Below are positions 57,209 to 64,000 of a stretch of 64,000 nucleotides of DNA, one piece after another. Both the position numbers and the translations under genes were made by a program. The notes below the pieces were generated by a model. The model saw only the letters and a program-made list of their open reading frames with translations. It made no database searches and was not told where the DNA came from. Source of the stretch: Solidesulfovibrio alcoholivorans DSM 5433 (lineage in GTDB: Bacteria > Desulfobacterota > Desulfovibrionia > Desulfovibrionales > Desulfovibrionaceae). Numbering within the stretch: the stretch's first letter is position 1; the number at the start of each line of letters is the position of its first letter. The stretch lies in the NCBI RefSeq assembly GCF_000702665.1, contig NZ_JNJA01000010.1, positions 62,001 through 126,000 of the forward strand, in the 5' to 3' direction.

Positions 57209-57322
57209 GCCCGGGGCCCGGCCGCGCCCTTCGGCGGCCCCCGGGGAGACGGCAACGCGGGTCAAGTGGCGGTTCCTGTTGGTTGGAATTGGCCGGAACC
57301 ATGTTCCCCAAAGGAGGCAAGC

Positions 57323-58726
57323 ATGGCGCACGAACACGTTACCTATTTGGAAGAGCGCAAGCTGGTCAAGAAATGGGCCGGCCCACTCCCGGCACTGGCG
57401 AACCTGGCCTTCACCCTGCTCATCTTCGCCGCGACCTGGTGGATCTTCCAGGACCCCCGCGGCATCATGCGGTTTTATACCCCGTATGTCGGGTATAACT
57501 ACTGCCGCTGGTGGCTGATCATCCTGATCTGGATGGCCTACATCTTCGATTTCTGGCCTTTCAAGCGACACTGGGTGCGCACCGCCCATCCGCTGCAAAA
57601 GGGGCTCGTGCTCACCTTGGTGTCGGTGGCGGTCATGATCCTGATGATCCACGGCTTCTTCGAAACGATTCTCGGCAATTACGCCTTCGCCTATTTCAAT
57701 CCCAAGCAGCTGGCGAAACTGCCGAAGATGACGGATTTTTATGCCACGGAATATGCCGCCCAGGCCTGCATGATGTTCGCGGTCATAGCCTCCTGGATCA
57801 GCCCCGCCTGGGTGGTGGCCCTGGAAGGGCGGCCCTGGGCCAAGGAGTCCCAGCCCACGCGCGGATTCAGCATCTGGCTCGGCACCTTCTGTTTGAGCCT
57901 GATCATCTATTTCATGACCATGCACAACCACATGGGCATCCTGTACTATCCCTGGCAGTACTTCACCGCCATTTGTCCGCCGTACTGGAGCGACTTCGCC
58001 GCCACGGTGTCCGCCAACTTCCATGTGGCCTGGATCATGTGCTGCACGGTGGTGGTCTGGTTCATGGAAGGCATCTGGGAACGCTATCCCTTCAGCATGA
58101 TCAAGACGCCCTGGCTGCGTCGTCTGGCGCTGTTTTTCGGCATCATCGCCATCTCCGTGGCTCTGTGCTTCTTTTTCTGGTACATGCAGGAGCTTGTGTG
58201 GGGTGAGGCCATTCGCGGGCATCGTCGCGACGCGGCCCCGGACTGGCGCTGGCTCCATGTGGGCGAAACCGCCATCTTCTTCCTGGCTCCGGCCCTGTTC
58301 CTGCAATTTTATTGCGGCAACTGGCCCAACAAGTTCAGTGTGCCTGTCAACGTACTGCTACGAACCATCATCGTCGCCGTGGGCGGCATCGCCCTGTACT
58401 GCGTCTACTACCGGTACGCCCATCTCGTGCTCGGCACCCAGAAGGGCTTCTCGCATCCCCAGCAGTTCCCGATGATCCCCACGATCTGGCTCATCGACAT
58501 CTGGCTGATCAACTGGTGGTTCATGGACGGCTGGCCCGGCTGGAAGCGGGAGTTCAAATCCTCGGCCGAGATAGAGGCCGAACATGAGGAATTGGAGGCG
58601 CGCCATACCTGGACCCCGGGCATGGCCCCTGGCGTGTGCGTGGGTATGCTGGTCGGGGTTGCCGCCTTCTTCGGCATCGTCAAGCTGCTGCCCTGGGCGA
58701 GTGCAACCTTTACCCTCGTGAAATAG
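57323..58726 (+). CDS. Polytopic inner-membrane protein of unknown family
   Basis: The 467-residue protein starts after an AAGGAGG ribosome binding site and has about ten to eleven membrane helices (for example near 23-43, 60-80, 92-112, 145-167, 180-200, 225-250, 265-288, 308-328, 340-365, 385-405 and 435-460). It is unusually rich in Trp, Tyr and His, with conserved-looking motifs such as TMHNHMGILYYPWQY and NFHVAWIMCC. I do not recognise the family. It begins the operon that continues with a Tat hydrolase, CobW, ExbB, ExbD and TonB, so a transport or membrane-enzyme role is plausible. Confidence 0.7.
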   Translation: MAHEHVTYLEERKLVKKWAGPLPALANLAFTLLIFAATWWIFQDPRGIMRFYTPYVGYNYCRWWLIILIWMAYIFDFWPFKRHWVRTAHPLQKGLVLTLVSVAVMILMIHGFFETILGNYAFAYFNPKQLAKLPKMTDFYATEYAAQACMMFAVIASWISPAWVVALEGRPWAKESQPTRGFSIWLGTFCLSLIIYFMTMHNHMGILYYPWQYFTAICPPYWSDFAATVSANFHVAWIMCCTVVVWFMEGIWERYPFSMIKTPWLRRLALFFGIIAISVALCFFFWYMQELVWGEAIRGHRRDAAPDWRWLHVGETAIFFLAPALFLQFYCGNWPNKFSVPVNVLLRTIIVAVGGIALYCVYYRYAHLVLGTQKGFSHPQQFPMIPTIWLIDIWLINWWFMDGWPGWKREFKSSAEIEAEHEELEARHTWTPGMAPGVCVGMLVGVAAFFGIVKLLPWASATFTLVK

Positions 58727-58735
58727 GAGCAGGCC

Positions 58736-59890
58736 ATGGCCATCAACAGACGTAATTTCCTCAAGGGCGCCGCTCTCGGCGTGGGCGCGGGATTGCTCGG
58801 CGCCATGGGCGTCTATTCCTACAGTCCCTGGCGCAAGGCCATGCTGCCCCATGTCCAGCGGAAGATGGCCGACATCGGCCAGTGCAAGTCCGTCAAGATC
58901 GTCAACATCTCGGAGACGAGCTGGTTCGACAACGGCATTTTCATGAACAACGTGACAAAAGCTGGCGGCCTGCTCGTGGACCAGTACACCTTCAACTGGC
59001 CGCCGTTCGGCAACGGCAAGGGCATCGGCAAGGGCTCGTACGGGGACGGCATCGCCAAGATCAAGCACCTGTTGCCCAACAAGCTCGAGGAGGCTTGGGC
59101 CATCGCCAAGGGCAACAGCGTGAACCCGGACAATGCCGGCGGCTTTTCCTGCCTGGTGGAAATCGAGGATCTGGAAGGGAAAACGACCCGCTACCTCTTC
59201 GACACCGGCTGGAACTACGAATGGATGGATACGTGCTACAAGCGCGAAGGCATCGACCGGATGCTGGCCAACAACGAAATCACAGCCTTCATCCAGACCC
59301 ATGAGCACATGGATCACTTCTGGGGATTCCCGGTCGTCACCAAGTACAACCCGAACATACCCATCTATACGCCAAGCACCTTCTATCCTGCTGGAAAGCA
59401 GTACATCAAGGATTGTGGGCATGTTGGCAAGTGGACGGAAGTGAAAAAAGGCCTGTACCCGTTACAGCCCGGGGCGGCGCTTTTCATGTTCGAAGTTCCC
59501 ATCATCTTCAAGGTCTTCGGAGAGATGTCGCTTTATTGCAACGTCAAGGACGTCGGTCTGGTCAGCATCACGGGCTGCTGCCATCAGGGGATCATCCTCT
59601 TCGCGGACACGGCCTACAAGGAACTGAAGTACGACAAGGACCAGTTCTACGGCCTGTATGGCGGCCTGCACATCTCTCCCTTCGACGACTGGGACCCCAA
59701 GTACGACGACTTGGTCATCGGCCTCAAGAAATGGGATCTGCAGCGCGTCGGCTGCAACCACTGCACCGGCCTGATCACCGCCCAAAAGTTCGTGGACGCC
59801 GGCTATCCGGTGGTCAAGGGCACGGCGCGTTTCCGGTCCAAGACAACCAACTACCTGGGCAACGGCGACGTCATCACCTTCCCGGGATGA
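58736..59890 (+). CDS. Tat-exported metallo-beta-lactamase-fold protein (DHPMP synthase-like)
   Basis: A 384-residue protein with a twin-arginine signal (INRRNFLKGAALGVGAG). The metal motif is HEHMDHFWG: H189, H191, D193 and H194, with E190 replacing the usual variable residue. Further ligands are likely in ITGCCHQGI and VGCNHCTG, whose Cys-His clusters recall the pterin-related DHPMP synthase branch of the superfamily. It follows the membrane protein by 9 bases. It differs from the Tat hydrolase at 32.5 kb. Substrate unknown. Confidence 0.8.
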   Translation: MAINRRNFLKGAALGVGAGLLGAMGVYSYSPWRKAMLPHVQRKMADIGQCKSVKIVNISETSWFDNGIFMNNVTKAGGLLVDQYTFNWPPFGNGKGIGKGSYGDGIAKIKHLLPNKLEEAWAIAKGNSVNPDNAGGFSCLVEIEDLEGKTTRYLFDTGWNYEWMDTCYKREGIDRMLANNEITAFIQTHEHMDHFWGFPVVTKYNPNIPIYTPSTFYPAGKQYIKDCGHVGKWTEVKKGLYPLQPGAALFMFEVPIIFKVFGEMSLYCNVKDVGLVSITGCCHQGIILFADTAYKELKYDKDQFYGLYGGLHISPFDDWDPKYDDLVIGLKKWDLQRVGCNHCTGLITAQKFVDAGYPVVKGTARFRSKTTNYLGNGDVITFPG

Positions 59891-60000
59891 GCCCGCGCCT
59901 GTGAGGCCTGGCCACGGCCAGGCGGGATTCGGGCCGGTGGCCCCGGCCCGAATCCCTTGCCGCCGAGGGGCGGCGCTGCACCCAACGACCTTGACCGCAG

Positions 60001-61776
60001 ATGGTTGACACCGCCATGCGCATGGAAACACTGCTGCCGCGCGCTTTGAGCTTCGAGAGCGGATCGGACTGCGCCAGCCTTTTGGGCTCCCTGCTGACCG
60101 GCGTGCATCTCGACCGCCGCCAGGCCCGGATCCTGGGTTGGCGCGGCGTGCGCCCCTCGGCCACGGTGGACCCGGCCTGGAGCTTCCGGATGGCCGGAAG
60201 GGACCACGTCTTCGGCCTGCTCTTCCTGGGCGAGACCGTAAATCCGACCGGAGACGGTCTGCTGGGCGATTTTGCCGTGTTCGTTTTCCCCAAGACCGAA
60301 AATCCCCTGCTGGACCGGTTTCCCCTCGAAGCCCTGCGCCAGGCACTGAGCGAGGACTACGGCCGCCTGGTGCGCGACTTTTCAGCCCACACCGAAGCCC
60401 TGGCCCCATTCGTGTGCGGACGGCTGCGGCTGGAGGCGACCCTGGACGGCTCGGGCCTGGGCCTGGTTTGGGAGGCATCGGCCCGCCATCGCCTGGTGGC
60501 CCTGGACGGCATCGCCGCTACGGGGCCGGACGGTGGCCACACCTGGCTCGTGTCGCCTGGCGACCTGGAATGCGACGTGCCCCAGTACAGCCTTGGGCTG
60601 CCCGTGTTTTCCCTGCTGGCGGCCACGGCCGAGCGGTTGCTCCAGGAGCCGGCGGCGGTGGCCCTGGAGTACGAACCCGCCCCGGCATTGGGGTTTCGGA
60701 CAGGGGGGGCGATGGAGCCGCTGCCGGGGAAAGGCGGCCATAGGGTGCGGCTTCGGGCTGCGTTCGGCCGGTTGCGGGCAAAGGAGGGACAAGGACGGCG
60801 GCTTTCCGGCCTGCCCGGCCGTTACGAGTCCAATACGCCGTCAACCGCGCCCCTCCCTGTGCTGCATGTGCTCACCGGTTTTCTGGGGGCAGGCAAGACC
60901 ACCTTCCTGCGCCGCTGGCTCGATTTCCTGCACGGGCGCGAACGCTACACTGGCGTGATCCAGAACGAATTCGGCGATGTCGGGCTCGACGCCCTGCTCC
61001 TTGGCGACGACGCCAGAGTGGAGGCCCTCGACGGCGGCTGCGTCTGCTGTTCCCTGGCCGAAAGCCTGCGCCCCGGCCTGGAACGCCTCATGGCCGACAT
61101 GCCCGCCGAGCAGTTCATCCTTGAGACCACCGGCCTGGCCAATCCGGAAAACGTGCTGGGGAGCCTCGAAGAGCTGGACGACTTGGTGGTCCCGGGACTG
61201 GTGGTCACGGTGCTCGACGCCGTGGACCTCTGCCGCCAGCCCCATGTCCTTAACGAACCAGGCATCCTCCTGGCCCAGGTGGAGAGGGCCGACGTGCTCG
61301 TGGTCAACAAGGCCGACGCCGTGGCAGCGGACGCCCTGCCCGGCGTGCTGGAGCGGGTGGCTGCGGTCAACCGACGGGCGCTGCTCCTCATGGCCCGGCG
61401 CGGAGCCACGGCCTTTGCCCGCCTGGACGCCTTTTACAGCGCCTGGCTGGACCGGGTTGACCAAACCAGGCTGCCGTCACGCCAGCCCAGGTTGCGCCGC
61501 TTGGGTCAGGAATCGCCCACCCATGCGGCGGCCGGTTATGCCGCGCGCACGGTGAATTGGGAGAGTCCGGTCGCCCGCGAGGAGATCGAAGCGGTACTGG
61601 CCGGATGCGGCCCGGGGTTGCGCCGGGCCAAGGGCGTGGTCTGTCTGGACGGCCAAGGGATGCGCGTGGTGCAATACGCCGCGGGCAGGCTCTCTTTCGA
61701 GCCGGCTCCTGCCCGGTGGGAAGACGGGGACCGGCACGGGTTTCTCGTGCTGATCGGAACCGGATTGCAGCCATAG
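60001..61776 (+). CDS. CobW/COG0523-family GTPase with a long N-terminal extension
   Basis: Predicted metal-trafficking GTPase. Residues about 290-500 form the CobW domain: Walker A GFLGAGKTT (G293), the metal-site triad CVCC (C347, C349, C350), ILETTGLANPENV and VNKAD. The first 280 residues are a separate alpha/beta region I do not recognise (ESGSDCASLLGS, GLLFLGETVNPTGDG). The start may be at 60001 or at the ATG at 60016. The decayed duplicate lacks the first ATG. It follows the Tat hydrolase and precedes exbB. Confidence 0.8.
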   Translation: MVDTAMRMETLLPRALSFESGSDCASLLGSLLTGVHLDRRQARILGWRGVRPSATVDPAWSFRMAGRDHVFGLLFLGETVNPTGDGLLGDFAVFVFPKTENPLLDRFPLEALRQALSEDYGRLVRDFSAHTEALAPFVCGRLRLEATLDGSGLGLVWEASARHRLVALDGIAATGPDGGHTWLVSPGDLECDVPQYSLGLPVFSLLAATAERLLQEPAAVALEYEPAPALGFRTGGAMEPLPGKGGHRVRLRAAFGRLRAKEGQGRRLSGLPGRYESNTPSTAPLPVLHVLTGFLGAGKTTFLRRWLDFLHGRERYTGVIQNEFGDVGLDALLLGDDARVEALDGGCVCCSLAESLRPGLERLMADMPAEQFILETTGLANPENVLGSLEELDDLVVPGLVVTVLDAVDLCRQPHVLNEPGILLAQVERADVLVVNKADAVAADALPGVLERVAAVNRRALLLMARRGATAFARLDAFYSAWLDRVDQTRLPSRQPRLRRLGQESPTHAAAGYAARTVNWESPVAREEIEAVLAGCGPGLRRAKGVVCLDGQGMRVVQYAAGRLSFEPAPARWEDGDRHGFLVLIGTGLQP

Positions 61777-61802
61777 ACCACCCCGGCGCGGGGGGAAAGG
61801 AG

Positions 61803-62402
61803 ATGCATGTGTGGCTGTTTGAACTGGGCGGATGGGTGATGTGGCCGCTGCTCGTGGTATCGATCACGGTGGTGGCCATCATCGTGGAGCGTGGGCTTTT
61901 TCTGTCGTCCTTCCCGTTTCCGGACAAGGCGTTTCCCGCCATGATCCTGGAGATGACCAAAACCGGGGATCCTTCGGCCCTGGCCGGAAGCATGGGCGCC
62001 ATCGGTCCCCTTTCCGACTTCAGCCGTATACTTGGGGACATGCAGTACCCCAACAAGGAGGCGGCGTTGCGCGTGGCCGGGGAATCCGTGGTCAGCCGCC
62101 TGGAAGCCGGACTGTCCATGCTCTCGCTGTTGACCCGGGTGGCGCCGCTGCTGGGGCTGCTTGGCACCGTCTTCGGCATGATCACCACCTTCTCGCGAAT
62201 TTCCGAAACGCGGTCCGGGGTGGACATGAACATGCTGGCGGGCGGTATTTGGCAGGCCCTGCTCACCACGGTCACAGGACTGTGCATTGCCATTCCTGCG
62301 CTCCTTTTCCTGAACTACTACCAGAATCGGGCCCGTCGTGCCGCCAAGGCCCTGGCCGAGGCCGGCAACACGGTCCTGCTGCTGCGTTGCGGGAAAATCT
62401 AA
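61803..62402 (+). CDS. ExbB/MotA-TolQ-type proton channel
   Basis: A 199-residue inner-membrane protein with three helices (about 12-30, 110-130, 150-172) and the MotA/TolQ/ExbB hallmark APLLGLLGTVFGMITTF. A GGAAAGGAG ribosome binding site precedes the ATG. It forms the motor with the ExbD gene two bases downstream to power TonB. Confidence 0.88.
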   Translation: MHVWLFELGGWVMWPLLVVSITVVAIIVERGLFLSSFPFPDKAFPAMILEMTKTGDPSALAGSMGAIGPLSDFSRILGDMQYPNKEAALRVAGESVVSRLEAGLSMLSLLTRVAPLLGLLGTVFGMITTFSRISETRSGVDMNMLAGGIWQALLTTVTGLCIAIPALLFLNYYQNRARRAAKALAEAGNTVLLLRCGKI

Positions 62403-62403
62403 G

Positions 62404-62826
62404 ATGCTGGACTTCCGGCTGCGGTCCGCCTCCGAGGAGCTTTTCGACCTCACGCCGCTCATCGACATCATGTTCATTCTGCTCATCTTTTTTGTCATGG
62501 CTGCAGCCTTTGCCGTGCGAGGTGTCGATCTGGATCTGCCGCCGGCCCAGGCCAGCCGGGCGCTCTCCGGCCGCGTGGTGGAACTGCGCCTGTTCCAGGA
62601 CGGCTCGTTCACCTTCGAAGGCGTCCCGGTCGAGCGCCGGGACGTCCGCGACAAGCTGCAGAGCCTTGTCCGGGGATTTCGGACCACGCCGGGCCAGCTC
62701 GTGCTGAAGGCCGCCCCCGACGCGCCTGTGGAAGCGCTGCTGTTCATCGTGGACGAGGTGCGCATGCAGGGCGGGGAAAAGCTGCTCATCGCCACCTCGC
62801 GGCCGAAAGAGGAAAAGCCACGGTGA
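62404..62826 (+). CDS. ExbD/TolR-type subunit
   Basis: The 140-residue partner of ExbB has a single membrane helix carrying the proton-linked aspartate: LTPLIDIMFILLIFFVM (D21 region), then a periplasmic domain ending DEVRMQGGEKLLIATS. Gene order exbB-exbD-tonB is standard. It begins one base after the exbB stop. Confidence 0.88.
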   Translation: MLDFRLRSASEELFDLTPLIDIMFILLIFFVMAAAFAVRGVDLDLPPAQASRALSGRVVELRLFQDGSFTFEGVPVERRDVRDKLQSLVRGFRTTPGQLVLKAAPDAPVEALLFIVDEVRMQGGEKLLIATSRPKEEKPR

Positions 62827-62857
62827 GCGTTTTGGACTCGGGCGCGCGAGGAAGCGG

Positions 62858-63373
62858 ATGACGTACGCCGAACGCATCGGGACAGGGTTGGCCGTGTCGC
62901 TCTTTGCCCATTTCCTGATCTTGAACACCCACTTCGCGCCGGCCGCCATGCCGGCCGCCTCCGACACGTATATCGACATGGACGCGGCCTCCGTGATCAT
63001 AAACGACACGGGGCACGCGGGCCTGGGGATCGATTCGTATTTGCCACGGGCCGAAAGCACCACGGATACGGCGGACCGACGACGCCAGGCCTTTCTCAAG
63101 TTCCTGGACGACGTCGACGAGGCCGTGCATGTCCGCCGTCTGGACGCGTCGGGCCGTCATTTTCTCGGCGTGGCGGTCTACGGTTTCTCCATCCGGGGGG
63201 ACGGCTCGTTCACGGAGCCTGTCCTTGTGGCCACGTCGGGAAATCCGGGGCTGGATGCCGCGGCCTCCCAGGCCATCCGAGCGGCCAGCGGAACAGTCAA
63301 ACGCCCGCCGATCCTTGGTGTCGGGACTATCCCCGTCGTATTGCACGTGAAGTACCAATACGACCTCAGATGA
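62858..63373 (+). CDS. Short TonB-like energy transducer
   Basis: A 171-residue protein with an N-terminal membrane anchor (about 6-26) and a TonB C-terminal domain (GVAVYGFSIRGDGSFTEPVL, then DAAASQAIRAASG and VVLHVKYQYDLR). It lacks the long Pro/Gly linker of the TonB at 40.0 kb, so reaching an outer-membrane receptor would need a narrower periplasm or a partner. It closes the operon. The island repeat begins about 20 bases later. Confidence 0.75.
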   Translation: MTYAERIGTGLAVSLFAHFLILNTHFAPAAMPAASDTYIDMDAASVIINDTGHAGLGIDSYLPRAESTTDTADRRRQAFLKFLDDVDEAVHVRRLDASGRHFLGVAVYGFSIRGDGSFTEPVLVATSGNPGLDAAASQAIRAASGTVKRPPILGVGTIPVVLHVKYQYDLR

Positions 63374-63391
63374 TGCCGCCGTAGGCCTTCC

Positions 63392-63653
63392 CCAGGGTAC
63401 ACCGCGTGCTGGGCGGATTTTCGGAGGTGAGGGCAGAGAAGTCTGTCTCCCCGGCCCGGTTGCCACTTCCTGCTCCATGTTGTCTATTCAGGTAATATAT
63501 TGGAATTAATTATTTTTTCTTCTTCAAGACCAAAATAAAATCCAGCCCGGTTCTCCACATGGCAAAAGGGGTCAGGCCAAACATGACCTAATCCCTTGGT
63601 TTTATTCTGGTGCGCCCGGCAGGATTCGAACCTGCGGCCGTCTGCTTAGAAGG
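63392..63653. repeat. Direct repeat copy B bounding the 22-kb island (right)
   Basis: Counterpart of 41255-41517, in the same orientation and with the same internal spacing, ending in the better-preserved tRNA-Arg fragment. Like copy A it follows a tonB-type gene. The AT-rich middle (63490-63540) is less similar. Confidence 0.7.
63608..63653 (-). other. 3' half of tRNA-Arg(UCU), possible attachment-site remnant
   Basis: The minus strand reads CCTTCTAAGCAG (anticodon loop with UCU), then GCAGGTTCGAATCCTGC (an intact T arm) and CGGGCGCACCA (acceptor plus CCA). The 5' half is missing: sequence before it is not tRNA. An intact copy is expected at higher coordinates, outside the window, if this came from site-specific integration. 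Confidence 0.75.
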
Positions 63654-63882
63654 ACACTTTTTTAACATATTGAATATTTATATTTTTCAGAAAAAACTAC
63701 TACCCGTTGGACAACATCGATCCCCGCTGGGACATTTCCGCCCTTGATGGACCCGGCGCAGGCAAGAAAGGTCACGTCGTCTGACGCCGATTTTCCAGCG
63801 AAACCGCACGGTTCCGTTTGTTAACATAAGCATAAGTTGACATGTCTGGACGGAGCTCCGAGCTACGCTTGAAGAAGGCGGC

Positions 63883-64000
63883 ATGCGCACCCACCTCCAA
63901 ATCAAACCCCTCGTGGCTTGCACCTGCTTGCCCCTGCCTTTGTATCTGACTCCGGTCTCGGCCGGTTTCCCTGGCCCTGGCGAGGACTACCAGGACCGGG
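63883..64000 (+). CDS. Start of a probable secreted protein, cut by the window edge
   Basis: An ATG at 63883 behind an AAGAAGG ribosome binding site opens a frame with a Sec-like signal (KPLVACTCLPLPLYLTPVSA) and continues to the end of the window. Only 39 codons are visible, so no family can be given. Upstream, TTGACA at 63837-63842 could be a -35, but no good -10 follows at 17 bases. Confidence 0.45.
   Translation, partial: MRTHLQIKPLVACTCLPLPLYLTPVSAGFPGPGEDYQDR

Noticed and set aside
63608..63653. A working tRNA-Arg gene
   Set aside because: Only the 3' half exists. The sequence on the 5' side cannot form the acceptor stem or D arm.
63687..63923. A 78-codon minus-strand frame near the right edge
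   Set aside because: It has no ribosome binding site and overlaps the better supported secreted-protein start on the plus strand.

Overview
The window is GC-rich, densely packed bacterial DNA. Its best fit is a Desulfovibrio/Solidesulfovibrio-type sulfate reducer. The reasons are a cooC-reductase-cooF-cooS carbon monoxide dehydrogenase operon behind a CooA-type palindrome, a relic type I-C CRISPR leader and repeat of the kind found in desulfovibrios, and a PhoH-PgpH-YbeY block. This assignment is inferred from gene content, not from a marker gene.

Layout. 1-6.3 kb holds the start of a GAF protein, dksA, an NFACT/RqcH-like gene, and phoH-pgpH-ybeY. 6.3-11.8 kb holds a drug/metabolite exporter with an AraC regulator, a PAS histidine kinase, small proteins and a lipoate ligase. 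12.0-17.65 kb is a TetR-controlled efflux operon laid out like cecR-ybhGFSR, with a perfect inverted-repeat operator. 17.65-18.5 kb holds decayed gene scraps. 18.5-23.3 kb is the CO dehydrogenase operon on the minus strand. 23.3-24.4 kb carries no recognisable gene, only a lone CRISPR repeat with a leader-like hairpin. 24.5-30.7 kb is a complete RND efflux operon. A frameshifted SulP transporter and a Tat-exported metallo-beta-lactamase-fold protein follow.

34.2-41.0 kb is a metal-uptake locus: TonB-dependent receptor, two methyltransferases, ZnuABC-like ABC transporter and TonB. The binding protein lacks two of the three usual histidine ligands, so the cargo is uncertain.

41.25-63.65 kb is bracketed by two direct copies of a roughly 260-bp sequence, each ending in the 3' half of a tRNA-Arg(UCU) gene. 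I read this as a genomic island or an ancient duplication. It holds a nuclease fragment, kdpFABCDE with an extra 29-codon membrane peptide, a hybrid kinase, an IS256-like scrap, a PAS/GAF protein, and a FadR-type regulator followed by an unfamiliar gene set. That set is a polytopic membrane protein, a Tat-exported metallo-beta-lactamase-fold protein, a CobW GTPase with a long N-terminal extension, ExbB, ExbD and TonB. A decayed second copy of the junction between the last hydrolase and the CobW gene lies just after kdpE, so this gene set, or part of it, was once duplicated. It is the best candidate here for an undescribed system, probably energised outer-membrane uptake coupled to periplasmic processing and metal handling. 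That role is inference.
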